A stretch of 64,000 nt of DNA from Actinostola sp. cb2023 (lineage: Eukaryota > Cnidaria > Anthozoa > Actiniaria > Actinostolidae): NCBI GenBank assembly GCA_033675265.1, contig JAUJYZ010000886.1:62001-126000 (forward strand), given 5' to 3'. Made by a program: the position numbers and the translations under genes. The first letter of the stretch is position 1. Each line of letters begins with the position of its first letter. This document shows positions 11,716 through 24,000 of this stretch, piece by piece. A model generated the notes under the pieces. The model made no database searches. It was not told where the DNA came from and worked only from the letters and a program-made list of their open reading frames with translations.

Positions 11716-13751
11716 ATGGCGTCCGATGCGAATGAAGAGCGATTTCCCAATCTGAACGAAGAAGCTGTACAAAAATCAAAGGAAAATTCTGAGAATTCAA
11801 ATACAAAGAAGTCAACGCAGAATTGGATAAATGTGTGGATGAAATGGGCCACAGAAAGAAAAATCAATGCAGCCATGGAGAGCTATCAGCCAAAAGATCT
11901 CGATGTTTTGTTACAAAAGTGAGGTCAAAAGCTGGAGATGAATACGAGCCGGAAAGCTTGAAAGTGATGTTGGCAGCCTTAGACAGGCATCTTAAAGATA
12001 TTGGATACCCTTTCTCACTAACAAAAAGTAGAGAATTCAGCGAATCAAAGAAAGTAATTGAAGGCAAGGCAAAAAAATTGCGACAACAAGGGATGGGAAA
12101 GAGACCAAATGCAGCCAAAGCCCTAACAGCATCAGAGGAGGAAACACTCTGGAAGTGCAACAAACTAGGTAATCACTCACCTCAAGTGCTGATAAATACC
12201 ATGTGGTGGATCCTTTCTCAGCATTTTGGTCTTCGTGGCCGCCAAGAACACCATACCATGCGAGTACAGGATTTCAATTTTGAGAAAGATAACAGCGGCA
12301 GAGAGTTTATCACTTTCCATGAAGGCCCAACAAAAACCCGACAAGGTGGACTTTCCACAAAGAAAAGATCAACCATTCCCAAAATGTTTGCCAATGGAGT
12401 CACGGGAAGGTGTCCAGTGGCTCTCTTCAAAGAATATATCGCCAAACGCCCAGGAGAGTTCCGTACATCATAACCTGAGTATCAGGCCTTCAAAAAGGAA
12501 TGGGGAGGGGGAGAGGCCCGGGGAGAAGAAAGAGGAGGAAGGCCTGACACAAGGGCATTGATTTGCCCGTGTCAGCCGTCCAGATTCTGGACGTTGGCAT
12601 GATTGGATAAAACACAAAGGCTTGAAACGTCCCCAGGGAAACGTCACAGCCGACCGGAAACGATACATCGTATCAAGGATAAGCTCGATTTCCTCTGTTA
12701 TTTATGATTGAAAATAATTTAGACAGGCTCTAGAAGGAGCTATGAAGCCTTCCCTGGAGTTGAATTGAAGAAATAACAAGAACTTTGTCTTCAAACTAAC
12801 AAAAACGACGCGGTGCTTGGGGTTTTGCCGACAGGCTGATTTATCAGCTGTTTCTTAGTTTCATCTTGTAAGTAAGTAAGTACTTTATTTAACGAGGGTA
12901 GCACGATAAAACCAAATTGAAGAATATATAAACGATGCTTGTAGAACGTACCGAAACGGTTTTAAAAACTCCAACAGCACTGAAGGTCAAGCTCCTTGAC
13001 ATACGACAGTCTTGACATGACAGTTGGCAAAGCGGAAGTGATTTTGATTGGTTGTTATTTTCAGATTTATTGTATCGTGCTGCGAGCGGGCGGAAGGCTC
13101 AAATCAATAGGTCTGTGTCAGGCTTTTTTCCCCTTCTCTTCCCCCTTTCTTTTTCTCTCCCCATCCGCCAAAAAAAGCCTGATACTCAGGTTACGTACAT
13201 CAGGGCCATTTTACTTGGCAATCATCGAGAATCCCCAAACTGACGTGTGGTACAAAAAGCAACGAATGGGCGAGAATCGCATTAACAAAATCATGCAGAC
13301 GATTATTGCTGACACAGACCTGAAAGAATCTGGAAAATGCTTGACAAACCACAGTGCTAGGAAAACGCTAGTGAAAAAGCTAAAGTCCAATAAAGTACCT
13401 AGATCGGCGATTGTAAAGCTGACAGGCCACAGAAGTGAAAAAAGCCTCGACGATTACGAAGAGGGCGATGAACGTGAATTGCAAGAACTTAGCAATTACA
13501 TAAGCCATCCATTTACAGACGAGATAGCTGAAGAAAACGGCAGAGAAACACGTCCACCATTGCTGTCAGTCCATCCTCTTAATGATAATCCTGTTGTCGT
13601 CCATCGTCCAGCCAGCGAAGTGACCAGTGCTACTAGTACTCAGCAGAATTTCTTGAGCCAGTCCTTCCAAGATACAGGCATTAAACACCACTTTTTTCAA
13701 GGCAGCACATTCAATAACTGCAATGTCACATTTAACGTTGGACAAAAGTAG
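11716..13751 (+). pseudogene. Crypton-type tyrosine recombinase, frameshifted and interrupted
   Basis: The ORF starts at ATG 11716. An SSR-type N-terminal helical region (STQNWINVWMKWATERK) runs to a frameshift near 11915, and the reading continues in the next frame (KVRSKAGDEYEPESLKVMLA). The catalytic domain has the first arginine block (FGLRGRQEHH, near 12230), then is cut by a MITE at 12471-13193 and resumes with HSARKTLVKKL (HxxR box, near 13355) and LTGHRSEKSLDDY (GH box and tyrosine, near 13420-13455). This R..HxxR..H..Y order is that of tyrosine recombinases of the Crypton/KIAA1958 (DUF3504) type. The tail after about 13500 is low in motifs. Removing the MITE restores the frame at that point, but the upstream frameshift shows the gene is dead. 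Confidence 0.88.
12471..13193. mobile_element. Mutator-like MITE inside the Crypton gene
   Basis: Termini TAACCTGAGTATCAGGC and GCCTGATACTCAGGTTA are perfect inverted repeats. The 9-bp direct repeat CGTACATCA flanks both sides (12462-12470 and 13194-13202), the duplication size of Mutator-like elements. Inverted similarity continues inwards through a purine/pyrimidine-rich stretch and TGTGTCAGGC. It carries no transposase. It adds a stop codon (TAA) to the Crypton ORF at its first bases. Confidence 0.88.
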
Positions 13752-13754
13752 ATT

Positions 13755-14519
13755 TCCTATTTACTTTTAGTGAATCGTGTTATTTTGTAAACTCGTGCAT
13801 TTGTAGTTTCTTGATCTTGATTCACGGCCATGTTTTTGGTCGGATTTCGACTGATTTCGATTCACTAACTTTGATGATTCGTTATAATTGAGAGTGCAGA
13901 ATAAACTGTTGCTTGGAAGGAGAACTTTAAAGTTATAGATGTTCTTAAAGAACACTGAACGTTGACTGCTCTTTTGTACGTAGTCTTGTACAAACTCAAC
14001 CGTTGCTTGTCATCATCATCCAATAAAAACTCTCCATTTTCGCATTGACGTCACGTTTACTGACCTTCAAATCGCGCGCGCGAAGGTTTTGTTTTTCTAA
14101 TTTTTGCATCAATATTATTCAACGGTAATCATTAGTATGCTCGTACAATTAACGATTAATAGTGCTCGTCAGATGCTCTTTAAAAACAACTGGTCAGACA
14201 ATCAATCCTAAGCACAAATAATGTAAGAAAACTCCTTCACCCAAACGTTTAGCTTCATAGAAATAAAAAATTCAAGAAACTGAACACAAAGAAATGTATG
14301 GAGCGAAGCCGTGTTGATTGTTTGGGTTGAGTAGATGACATCACTGACACTTCTAAAGATTCTATGTAATACTTCCCATAGGAATTTTGAAAACACAACC
14401 AGTTTTGTTATGGCTCTTTGAGATTATTTCAGTTTTTAAACATCACTCACACTATTAATCGTTAATTGCACTTGCACACTAATGATAAACATACCACTAT
14501 TAATCTTATTGCATTATAA
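13755..14519. other. No gene recognised
   Basis: AT-rich sequence between the Crypton remnant and the ATT microsatellite. Short ORFs here have no family resemblance. If the DISP3-like gene starts upstream, this is intron; no exon could be identified in it. Confidence 0.5.
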
Positions 14520-14520
14520 T

Positions 14521-14657
<137 letters not shown>

Positions 14658-14819
14658 ACTGAATAATGTCAACAAGCAAACTAAGGACACCAGTGTCCAT
14701 GGTACCAACATGATGTTCCACATGACTGGTGGGAAAGTCAGAAATGACAAAGTGTCATCAAAACAAATCCTTCTCATCCTTGTCAAGTTCAATGATATTA
14801 TTTTTTATTGTTGGTTTAG

Positions 14820-15010
14820 ATGGAAACAATATTAGTGACGAGCCTACAGCATCTGCAGGAAAGCTACCTGACCCATGCTCACCTGGTCATTATAATTGTA
14901 CACCAGTAGAAAAACCTAGACTTGGCAAACATGTAACGGTTAAAGTAGTATTTGGAATCAAAGGCATTGATCGTAGCCAAGTAGTCCGTCAGCATGTCAT
15001 CCAGTCCAAG
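14820..15010 (+). CDS. DISP3: DISP3-like exon a
   Basis: 191 bp, preceded by TTGGTTTAG and followed by GTACTTG. It starts in phase 2 and ends on a codon boundary. It encodes part of the large extracellular loop, with a Cys-containing stretch ([10 protein letters not shown]) and [14 protein letters not shown], which corresponds to the VVFGLQGVDR block of vertebrate DISP3. Confidence 0.75.
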
Positions 15011-18000
15011 GTACTTGTCAGTGTAAATTGTCATATGTTATTTTATTAATAATATATTTGTGATTTATAATATAAACATTGCTGTGTTAACATCCTTAAA
15101 GAACGTGCAATTTCATTTGATGCTAGGCGTGCACAGTTTTTTATGGTGCATGCCTAGCTACGAAACCCTAGCTAGCAATCAAATTGCAAAATGTTTATGG
15201 TGCGTGGCTGTCAGCTTAGGTTCAAGCTGGTCCAATCAGAGTGCAGTATCCTCGACTTTGGTGTTGAAAACATTCCGATAGACTGAAACTATGGATGTTT
15301 GATCAGAAAAAGAACCGGAATGGTGAAAATATTGGATAGAAGTTCGGATTCTGTTGTGTTTTGAATAAAATGTTAGTTGAAGTGCGCGCTACTGATTATG
15401 GCGTCAGTAGCACACGCATTTCAACTAAAATTGTATTCAAGAACACAACAATATGTAAACTTATGTCTCGGGCTGAGCTTTTTGGACCTCGAGTCCATTC
15501 TCAGTCTGTGTCAAGTTATTAAATAATATTTAGAAAACAACAACAACAGAATCAAAGCCCTGCCCGCTTGACTGATTTAGTTTCTCTTTTTCTAAATTTT
15601 ATATTATAAAACAAATAGAAGATGGCTCTCCGTCTTCTCTTCTATCGCCTCGTGGATCCACACTAATTTGACAATGTTATGACGAAATTCATTGTCAATA
15701 AGAGGACAGATGCATAAAAAAGTGATGTCAATTTGTTGACTCAAAGTTCTTTTTTTCGCATCTCGCATTGAAAGAGTACTGAAGAGTCTCGGGCTCACAG
15801 TGAAAACCGCAAGTCTAGCCATCTCACAAAGTCTCACAATGACCATTCGCCATCCCTTATATCCAGCGATACAACATGGCCTCTCGTTTTATAAATAACA
15901 CTTAGAAACATTAAGAAGAAGAAGAAGAAGAAGAAGAAGGAGAAATTATTATTATTATTTATTATTAATCTTATTATTATTATTACATTAATATTATTGG
16001 AGAAGTACTTTCCAATGGTAGATAGTAAATGGTATTGATTATAAATAGAAATATGAAATTTATTGGACGTTTGGATGACGTCACCGACATCATTTTCAAT
16101 ATGTACAGTGGGTTTGACTACAAGAATTATGAATAAATAGGTGGAATCAACAAAGTAATTCACTCATTGTTCATGGTGTAATACTGTTAGGCGTTTGTAA
16201 TACAAAGTGAAGTGCTGCGAGTTGAATAATTTGCAGGTTAAAATGTAAAGGTGTACATTCATTCTACATCAGATTTCGACATGAGATAAATTCACTTATA
16301 TGCTTGGGCTTCCTGTGCTTCAAATTATATTGCACGAGACTTTATTTGTTACCAGTAGTTCTAATATCTCACTTGTTTTATTTCAGGGTAGAGTAATTAT
16401 GGACCCAAAGTTCACTGCTCTCTACAGAGATCATCACTCAGTCTTTATAAAGTACATGTGTCGTTTATGTAATGCCTTCGCCAATAACAAGGAGTTGGTG
16501 CGAGAGGCTGGGGCAGAATGCTTCCCAGTGTGGTTACTGTACCAAATACACACCAAGTACCAGTCTTTCCCAGAGTGCAATGGCATTAAGAGCTATACTG
16601 ACTCCAATGGCAAAACAGATGCTAAGATGTACTATAAGAGGACAAGTCATGCCGTGCATCATAACTCAACAAAAGCCATATGGCTTGTTATGTCTTTTGA
16701 GAGCGTGAGTAACACATTGAAAATGTCACATTTCCGTTGTAAGAAAGTGTTTTATTAACATGGCATACAGTAAAACCTATCGCTGTAGTCTGGCCTAACA
16801 GTCCCATTTACTGTCTAGGCGTCTTCTTTTCTTTCGATGTTGTAATGATAAAAACTTTTGGAAAAAACTTAGTTAATCTTCAAAAAACTAAGTTATATTT
16901 ATGGAAATCCCGACATTGTGCATGGAAAGTTGAAACTCCAAAAGTAAAAAATAACTAGACGCTCTTCTAGCGTGAAGTCGGGCTTCTAAATGAAATGTAG
17001 CCTATTTGAACTAAATATAGATATCTTATAGTGCGATTAAAACAGTGTTTGGTTGCTCGTCGTTGCATGACTCGAGCTCGATTAGAACATGCTTTCCTTG
17101 CAATTTCACAAACTCAGCGAATCATGAATGACAATGACATAGTTTATTTGTTACCATAAATATATCCATACAAATACAAATACCGTATACATAAACTAGA
17201 CATCGCAGAGTGATTAAACAATGTTTGGATGAAGTGTAAATATGGGTTTACCTCCGACGGTTATCGGTCGGCTGAAAACCTTACAACTGTTCTCTTCACC
17301 GCCGGCTGCGTGTATCAACTCACTTCGATTCGTTTTTTAAAGTTCTAAAGATCTCTAAACCCTTTGCAGTACTGGTACTGGATTGATAAATCCGTATCTC
17401 TATGAACTAGACTAATGCATCAAACAAGTAGCAAGGTCATTCATTTACGCACTATGGTTTAGAATGATCATAAAGTATTGTATATGTACAATAATCAAAT
17501 CTCCCAGCACAAGAATAGCTTTTGCTAGCTAGAATATCACAATCATCAAGAGTATTTACCATGTCAGTTCTACTGAATACATGAAATTCCATACACAGGA
17601 CGTGACGAGATAAACGATGTGCGATGTCTCGTCTTGATAAGCCATGTGGTTTGAGCATGCGCTGTAGAACCCAGTTGGCGGTTTGAAGCCTAAGACGAAG
17701 AATACGACGTCGACCGCTCTGCATTTTTAGAGTCGGGTCTTCCACAGGAAGCCCGACTAACTAGACGCTCTTCTAGCGTGAAGTCGGGCTTCTAACTGAC
17801 ATGTAGCCTATTTGAACTAAATATAGATATCTTAGTGCGATCGTTGCGTGACTCAGTAGAAGATCCTTTCCTTGCAATTTCAGTACTGATTTCGCAAACT
17901 CAGCGAATCATGAATGACAATGACATAGTTTATTTGGTACCATAAATATATCCATACAAATACAAATAGCGTATACATAAACTAGACATCGCAGAGTGAT

Positions 18001-21000
18001 TAAACAGTGTTTGGATGAAGTGTAAATATGGGTTTAGGTACCTCGGCTCGGTGTCCGGTGAAAACCTCACAACTGTTCTCTTCACTGCATGCGTGTATCA
18101 TCAACTCACTTCGATTCGTTCTAAGTTCTGAAGATCTCTAAACCCTTTGCAGTACTAGTATGGATTGATAAATCCATATCTCTATGAATTATTGTGGTTA
18201 TTTTGAAAACAATACTTGTTTAGAGCCTTCGGTGATTATGGATGACTCGGTAGAACATGCTTTCTTTGTAAAATCGATTTCACAAACTCAGCGAATCATA
18301 GAAATGACAATGACAATAGTTTATTTGGTGCCAGAAATATATCCATACCAAATACAAATATAAATGAACTAGACATCGCAGCGTGATCCAATATGTGACT
18401 CGAACAATCATGCACAATATTTCCAGCCGATTCTGGGCATTCAAATCAGTGATTTACTTACAACAATTTCAAAATTCAGCAAAATAAAGATCTATCAGTG
18501 TTATAAGCTATACCACAACACACAATTACAGCGGTACAAAGTATAGAAGACATTTGACTTCGTTTAGATTTCAATCTTGTGTCACGGTTGTCCGGATACT
18601 CATGTGCAGTATTGATAGCATATTTATCTTCTAACTTCTCGCATTTTGCTTTGATCCCCATTATTCCATCATTTAACTCAACATGTGAAGTCATTTGAGC
18701 GATATTTGAGTTGTTTTGAGCAATATTTGCTTGTGAAGAATGGCTCGTGTTGATCAGAGCCTTCGGTAATTATCTGAGCGGCCGGCACAGGGCGCATGCG
18801 CTGTAGGACCCAGTTTTGCGATTTCAAACCAAAGAAGAATACGAACGAATCTCATTTTTAGAGTCGGGTCTTCCACAGGAAGCCCGACTAATAAATTGCT
18901 GATTGGCGATTATCAGAATGGCGGCTAAAAACGTGTCAAATGATCATACCAAAACCTGAGCGGAAGGTCGGTCGTATTAAACTTGAATTTCCATTGTAAC
19001 TATGATAGAAACAAGACGCTCAATGAGCGTACACTCGGGCTTATGACAAGGACAATGTCAGTTGCGTGAGGAGAGACCTGACAATGACTGACAGTTGCGT
19101 GACGAGGGAGACTATGTATATACATGTATGTGTCGAGTTCATTTGATTTGCCTTTGACTTTGAGTTCATTTGATTACCTTTTGACTTTGAGTTCAATTGA
19201 TTTGATTTTGATGAGTTCGTGTAAAGGCCCCCTCTCTAGCTTCAGATCCCGAAACGTCGAGTTTGGAATCGAGTTCGAGTTCGGGTTCGAGTTACGGTTC
19301 GAACGTCGAATAAAACAAGACGCTCAATGAGCGTACACTCGGGCTTATGACAAGGACAATGTCAGTTGCGTGAGGAGAGACCTGACAATGACTGACAGTT
19401 GCGTGACGAGGGAGACTGTGTATATACATGTATGTGTCGAGTTCATTTGATTTGCCTTTGACTTTGAGTTCATTTGATTACCTTTTGACTTTGAGTTCAA
19501 TTGATTTGATTTTGATGAGTTCGTGTAAAGGCCCCCTCTCTAGCTTCAGATCCCGAAACGTCGAGTTTGGAATCGAGTTCGAGTTCGGGTTCGAGTTACG
19601 GTTCGAACGTCGAATAAAACAAGGACATCTTCTTCAATACAATATCATTTCTCTGACGTCATGACAATCAGTGACAGTTGAGTGACGAGGGAGACCATGT
19701 GGCGGGTGAGTATGTACATGATACGTCTTGAGGTTGCATAGGTCAGATGGTTCTGATAACGCCCTCACGTTTGTTTTTGTTAAATATATTTTAAGCGAGC
19801 TTCTAGTCCTTCTACCACTTCTAGTCATTGAACGATGAACTAGAATCCTGACCTTTAATAGCTTGAAGATCTACAGCTGCTTTCAAAACTAAGATTCAAA
19901 TCTACTTGAGTCCTGTGTGTCGTTTGTTTTTTTCTTATCTGCTGAGTAATCTTGAAACTCGATACGATTAAATACGTCGCATACTTTCGTCATTCTTTAG
20001 CCGAACAAAACTACGACTACTACTACCGAAAAACGCATTTTATAACTCGGGCTTCCTTCGGAAGGGCCCGAGTAATAAATTAAATCTCCATTGTTTTGAT
20101 GATTTTTATAATAGGATTATTAAGTAATAGATACAATATGAGCGGCCATGTTGTATAAGATGTACAATCACGAGCCGAAGTTGAGTGAGTTGTACAAAAT
20201 TAATGTAGGTCTTACTAAACAAACAATGCACACACAAGATTTGGGATCGGGCAGTCTTTATTATAATAATAATATAAAATAGTATTCAAGAATACTACGT
20301 AGTAGATTCATTTTTCTTTACATGTATTTATACTCATATCATTATTACTCGGGCCCAGGCCTAAGGGGGCCGAGTCTATAATTACAGTTGGTATTTTTTT
20401 GTTCATCGGAGTCATGAATCTGCAATCGAGTGGGACTGGGAACGAGACCACGAGACTTATCAACACGCATCTCCAACACGACGACCCGGCTCTTTCTTCG
20501 CAAACCCACAAGAAAGATTACAAAGCATAAACCAATCAGGGGAAGCACCTGAGGTCAAGGGGCAAAAATCTAAATATATTCTCGTCTATATTTAGATTGA
20601 AACAAGACGCTCTAGTAGCGTGAAGTCGGGCTATTAACGTTTTTACTGATATACTGTAAAGTTCCGAAAGTTAGCCTCCTCCGCAGGCTAGTCTATAGCT
20701 CGGAATACTGAATATTGGTCCACAGGCCGGCCATACCAAACGTTATGACAATGACAATGACAGTTGCGTGACGAGGGAGACTGTTTGTCGGTGAGTCATA
20801 GATAAACATCTCCAATCAGACGTATTCGGTACGTCTTGAGGTTGCATCGGGTCAGATGGTTCTGATAACTTCCATCGTTTGTTTTTGTTTAAGATATTTA
20901 AGCTTACAAAGACTTCAATAACACTATACACGTACTGAAGTAATTCTATGCTCAAACGGGTCAAATAGTTCGCTCTTGTTTATGTTGGTGCCCATGCGTC

Positions 21001-24000
21001 TCTCATTATGAACTTCATGTCAGAACGCAATTGCTCCAGGGCTCGAGTGAACGTTCTATAGCTGTTTACTGCTGGCTATTGCCAAGGCGTAATGTGCAGT
21101 CTAGTATACTCCTTTGGTCCGTCTGTACACAGACACAGAAATTCTTTCATTCCATACATGTGTAGGACTTTTAGCTAACTTTTATTACTTAAGGCGCTGT
21201 TACACGTAACGTTATTTCGTGCAACTTGTCTCGCGAAAACAAATGTTGCAGGTTGCAAGAGCGTTTTTTACGTGTAACATCCCCTCGCGCGACTAGTTTT
21301 TTTAGTTTTTTTGTTGCACGAAAAGTTTAACTAGCTTCTACTTTCTGCAACAATTTTTTCAAAAATTTACGTGTAACATGGGTCCATGCAACTTGTCTCG
21401 CGCCACAACTAGAGCGAACGAGTCGATCGCTGAGAAAGCGAGAACTTACAACATAACTAGACGCTCTAATAGCGTTCACTTGGGCTACTGATAATGAGAT
21501 GATGAAGCCGAGAATTGGTAGCTTTAAAATTGCAAGGTTTCTGAAAATGGCGAACCGAATTATAAGGTAGTTTTAGCCTGTTACTGCATAATTTACAATA
21601 CAATACAATACAATAACTTTATTTATACACGATTAAAATTAAAGCTGAAAAGCTTGTGGGGTCGTGTGTAAAACAATGGAAATAAAAATAAAAACTATGT
21701 ATATAAAATATCAAATCATATTGTCTTGATACGGTACAGACTGTAAAACAGTATTGATTTCTATAGTCGACAACACCAGCTCAGAATGGGTATAATTATA
21801 AACGGCAAAGTTTATAAGAGTACTTGTCAAAAACCTTCATTAGGGAACTATTTCAGAACTAACTAGTGCTATCTCTAAAACAGTGCTAATAGATGCTACT
21901 TCATTGATATAAATGGCAAGTTTAGAGTACCACAGAAATCGATGATTGATCAATGAGTACTAAAAATTATAAATACTTAGATTTTAGCCAAAGAACTACA
22001 TTTCAGAGAAGTGCTAAAACCATGCCGGACAGCAGTAGACATCGCAGAGTGACTTTTCGTCACTCGTTGCGTGACTCGGTAGTAAACATGCATGCATAAT
22101 TCGATATTCATATCAAGTAGCTTTCTCTTCAATATTGACGATACTCGAGCAGGAAAGCGTAAATATAGCCAAGAACTAAAGTTCAATGGTTAATATTTGT
22201 GATGCATTTATATTTTACAAAGAAGGTTCCAAAGAACAGAATTTCGTGTTTTCTTAGCACGCTTACGGTTGGGCAATGTATAAACTCGCCGTATCGATTT
22301 CACGCTCTTGAAAGGTTTATAAAATCAATATCCTTTGGGACACAAATCAAGCTCACATTGTACAAAGATAAATTATTATCAAAATATGAAATCAAAAGAA
22401 CTATCGAATTCAACAATTTAAAGCAGTAACAAGAGTTTATAGTCAAGTGTTTACTTGTAGTCATTTGTTTGCCATTTCTAGCCATCATTTGCTCATATTT
22501 TGCTCATTTGATTTCATAGTTTCCGCCTCTGAACTCTCCCCAATCCTCGCTCGTCCGGGATTGTTTTTCTCTCGTTCGACTGAGTCTGGAGGGAAAAGGG
22601 GGACTGTTCACAGTCTAATTTTGCTATGAGTTCGCGGAACGGCCCGGTCCAAATTCGCTCACTGACCTGATCTTTTAGAGTAGGCCTACCGTAAGCATAG
22701 TGAGCGTTTAGAGTAGAAGGTGACGAAGAACTTCAAAACACATCATTTCAGAGCTCAGCACCAAAAATTAAAGAACAACCGATCAAACCGAGCGAAGAAC
22801 CTCGTGGCCATTATGTGAAATGACATAATGCTCTCTAGCTCGGGCTTCCTGTGGCCGGGATGGACTGGAACCTCTAACCAAAAAAACGGGTGTTTTAAGA
22901 CCAAAAGACTTGACAGGTAGCCCAAGTAATAAAAACAGACCAAAACACAATTATTTTCGGTAAACATGGCAGATGAGGACGAAAGATTGCGATATTTTCC
23001 CAGAAAAGAGTGGAAATGACGGTTTCACGATTACGCGTGCAACTTGACATTTGTTTGTGCGCGAGCCAAGTTGCAACGGAAATTGTACGTGTGACATGGT
23101 GTCTTGCAACCTGCAACAATTTTTTTCGCGAGACGAGTTGCACGACAAAATGCTACGTGTAACAGCGCCTTTAGAATATAGTTTATAATATTGAAGCACA
23201 ATTTTTAAACCTTTTTATTTAAATTATAGATATTCTTATTCTTATTATTTATTATCTCATTGTATAAATTACGTAATTCAGCTTATGCTGCAATGTTGTC
23301 GTGTTCCCGGCGACACGATTATCGTAGGAACACCAGTGCCAACCAGTGTGACACAAAATAAGGTCATTCATCCAAGGGATCAGTATATTTATTCCATAAC
23401 ACACGGTGAAAACTAAACAAATTACAAAAGGCACAATAGGCTCTAAACCGTGACATACGCGACACTCCTCGCCCAAGGATGACTATCCTTGTTATAAAAT
23501 GAACTAAATAACTAATGCGGTGATTACATAATGAACTAATATAGTGTCCATATTAAATGTCCAAATGTTCCTTCTTTGTCTTTAGTCTAAGACTTGTCGC
23601 TAGGAACCAAGAGAACAAATTCCTTAACGGGACGCAGTAGGATCTTTGTCCTTCCGTCTCGCCTTGTCCATGATTCGCAGTGCTGACAAATGCATACTTC
23701 TGCAGCTCCTCGCCGTAGGCTTCTCTCTGGGTCGCTAGAAGTATCACAACTGTTGCTAAATGCTCCAGCTCATCTGCGTTAGGGGGTCTGGCTGTCTGGC
23801 ATCGTTCAGGAACGTTGCATCCAGGAATCGTCGGTTTAGTTGGTCGTTCTTTCCTGAGCTTAAACTCTCTTATCTTGACGATGAGGTTTGCCAGTGCGCG
23901 TCGCAGGGAGGAGAGACTGGAGAATCTCTTGAATCTTTCCGCTCCTAATCCTGATGACTGGCTGTTTCCTATCTTAGTCTTGCAGGAGGTGACTTCCTTT

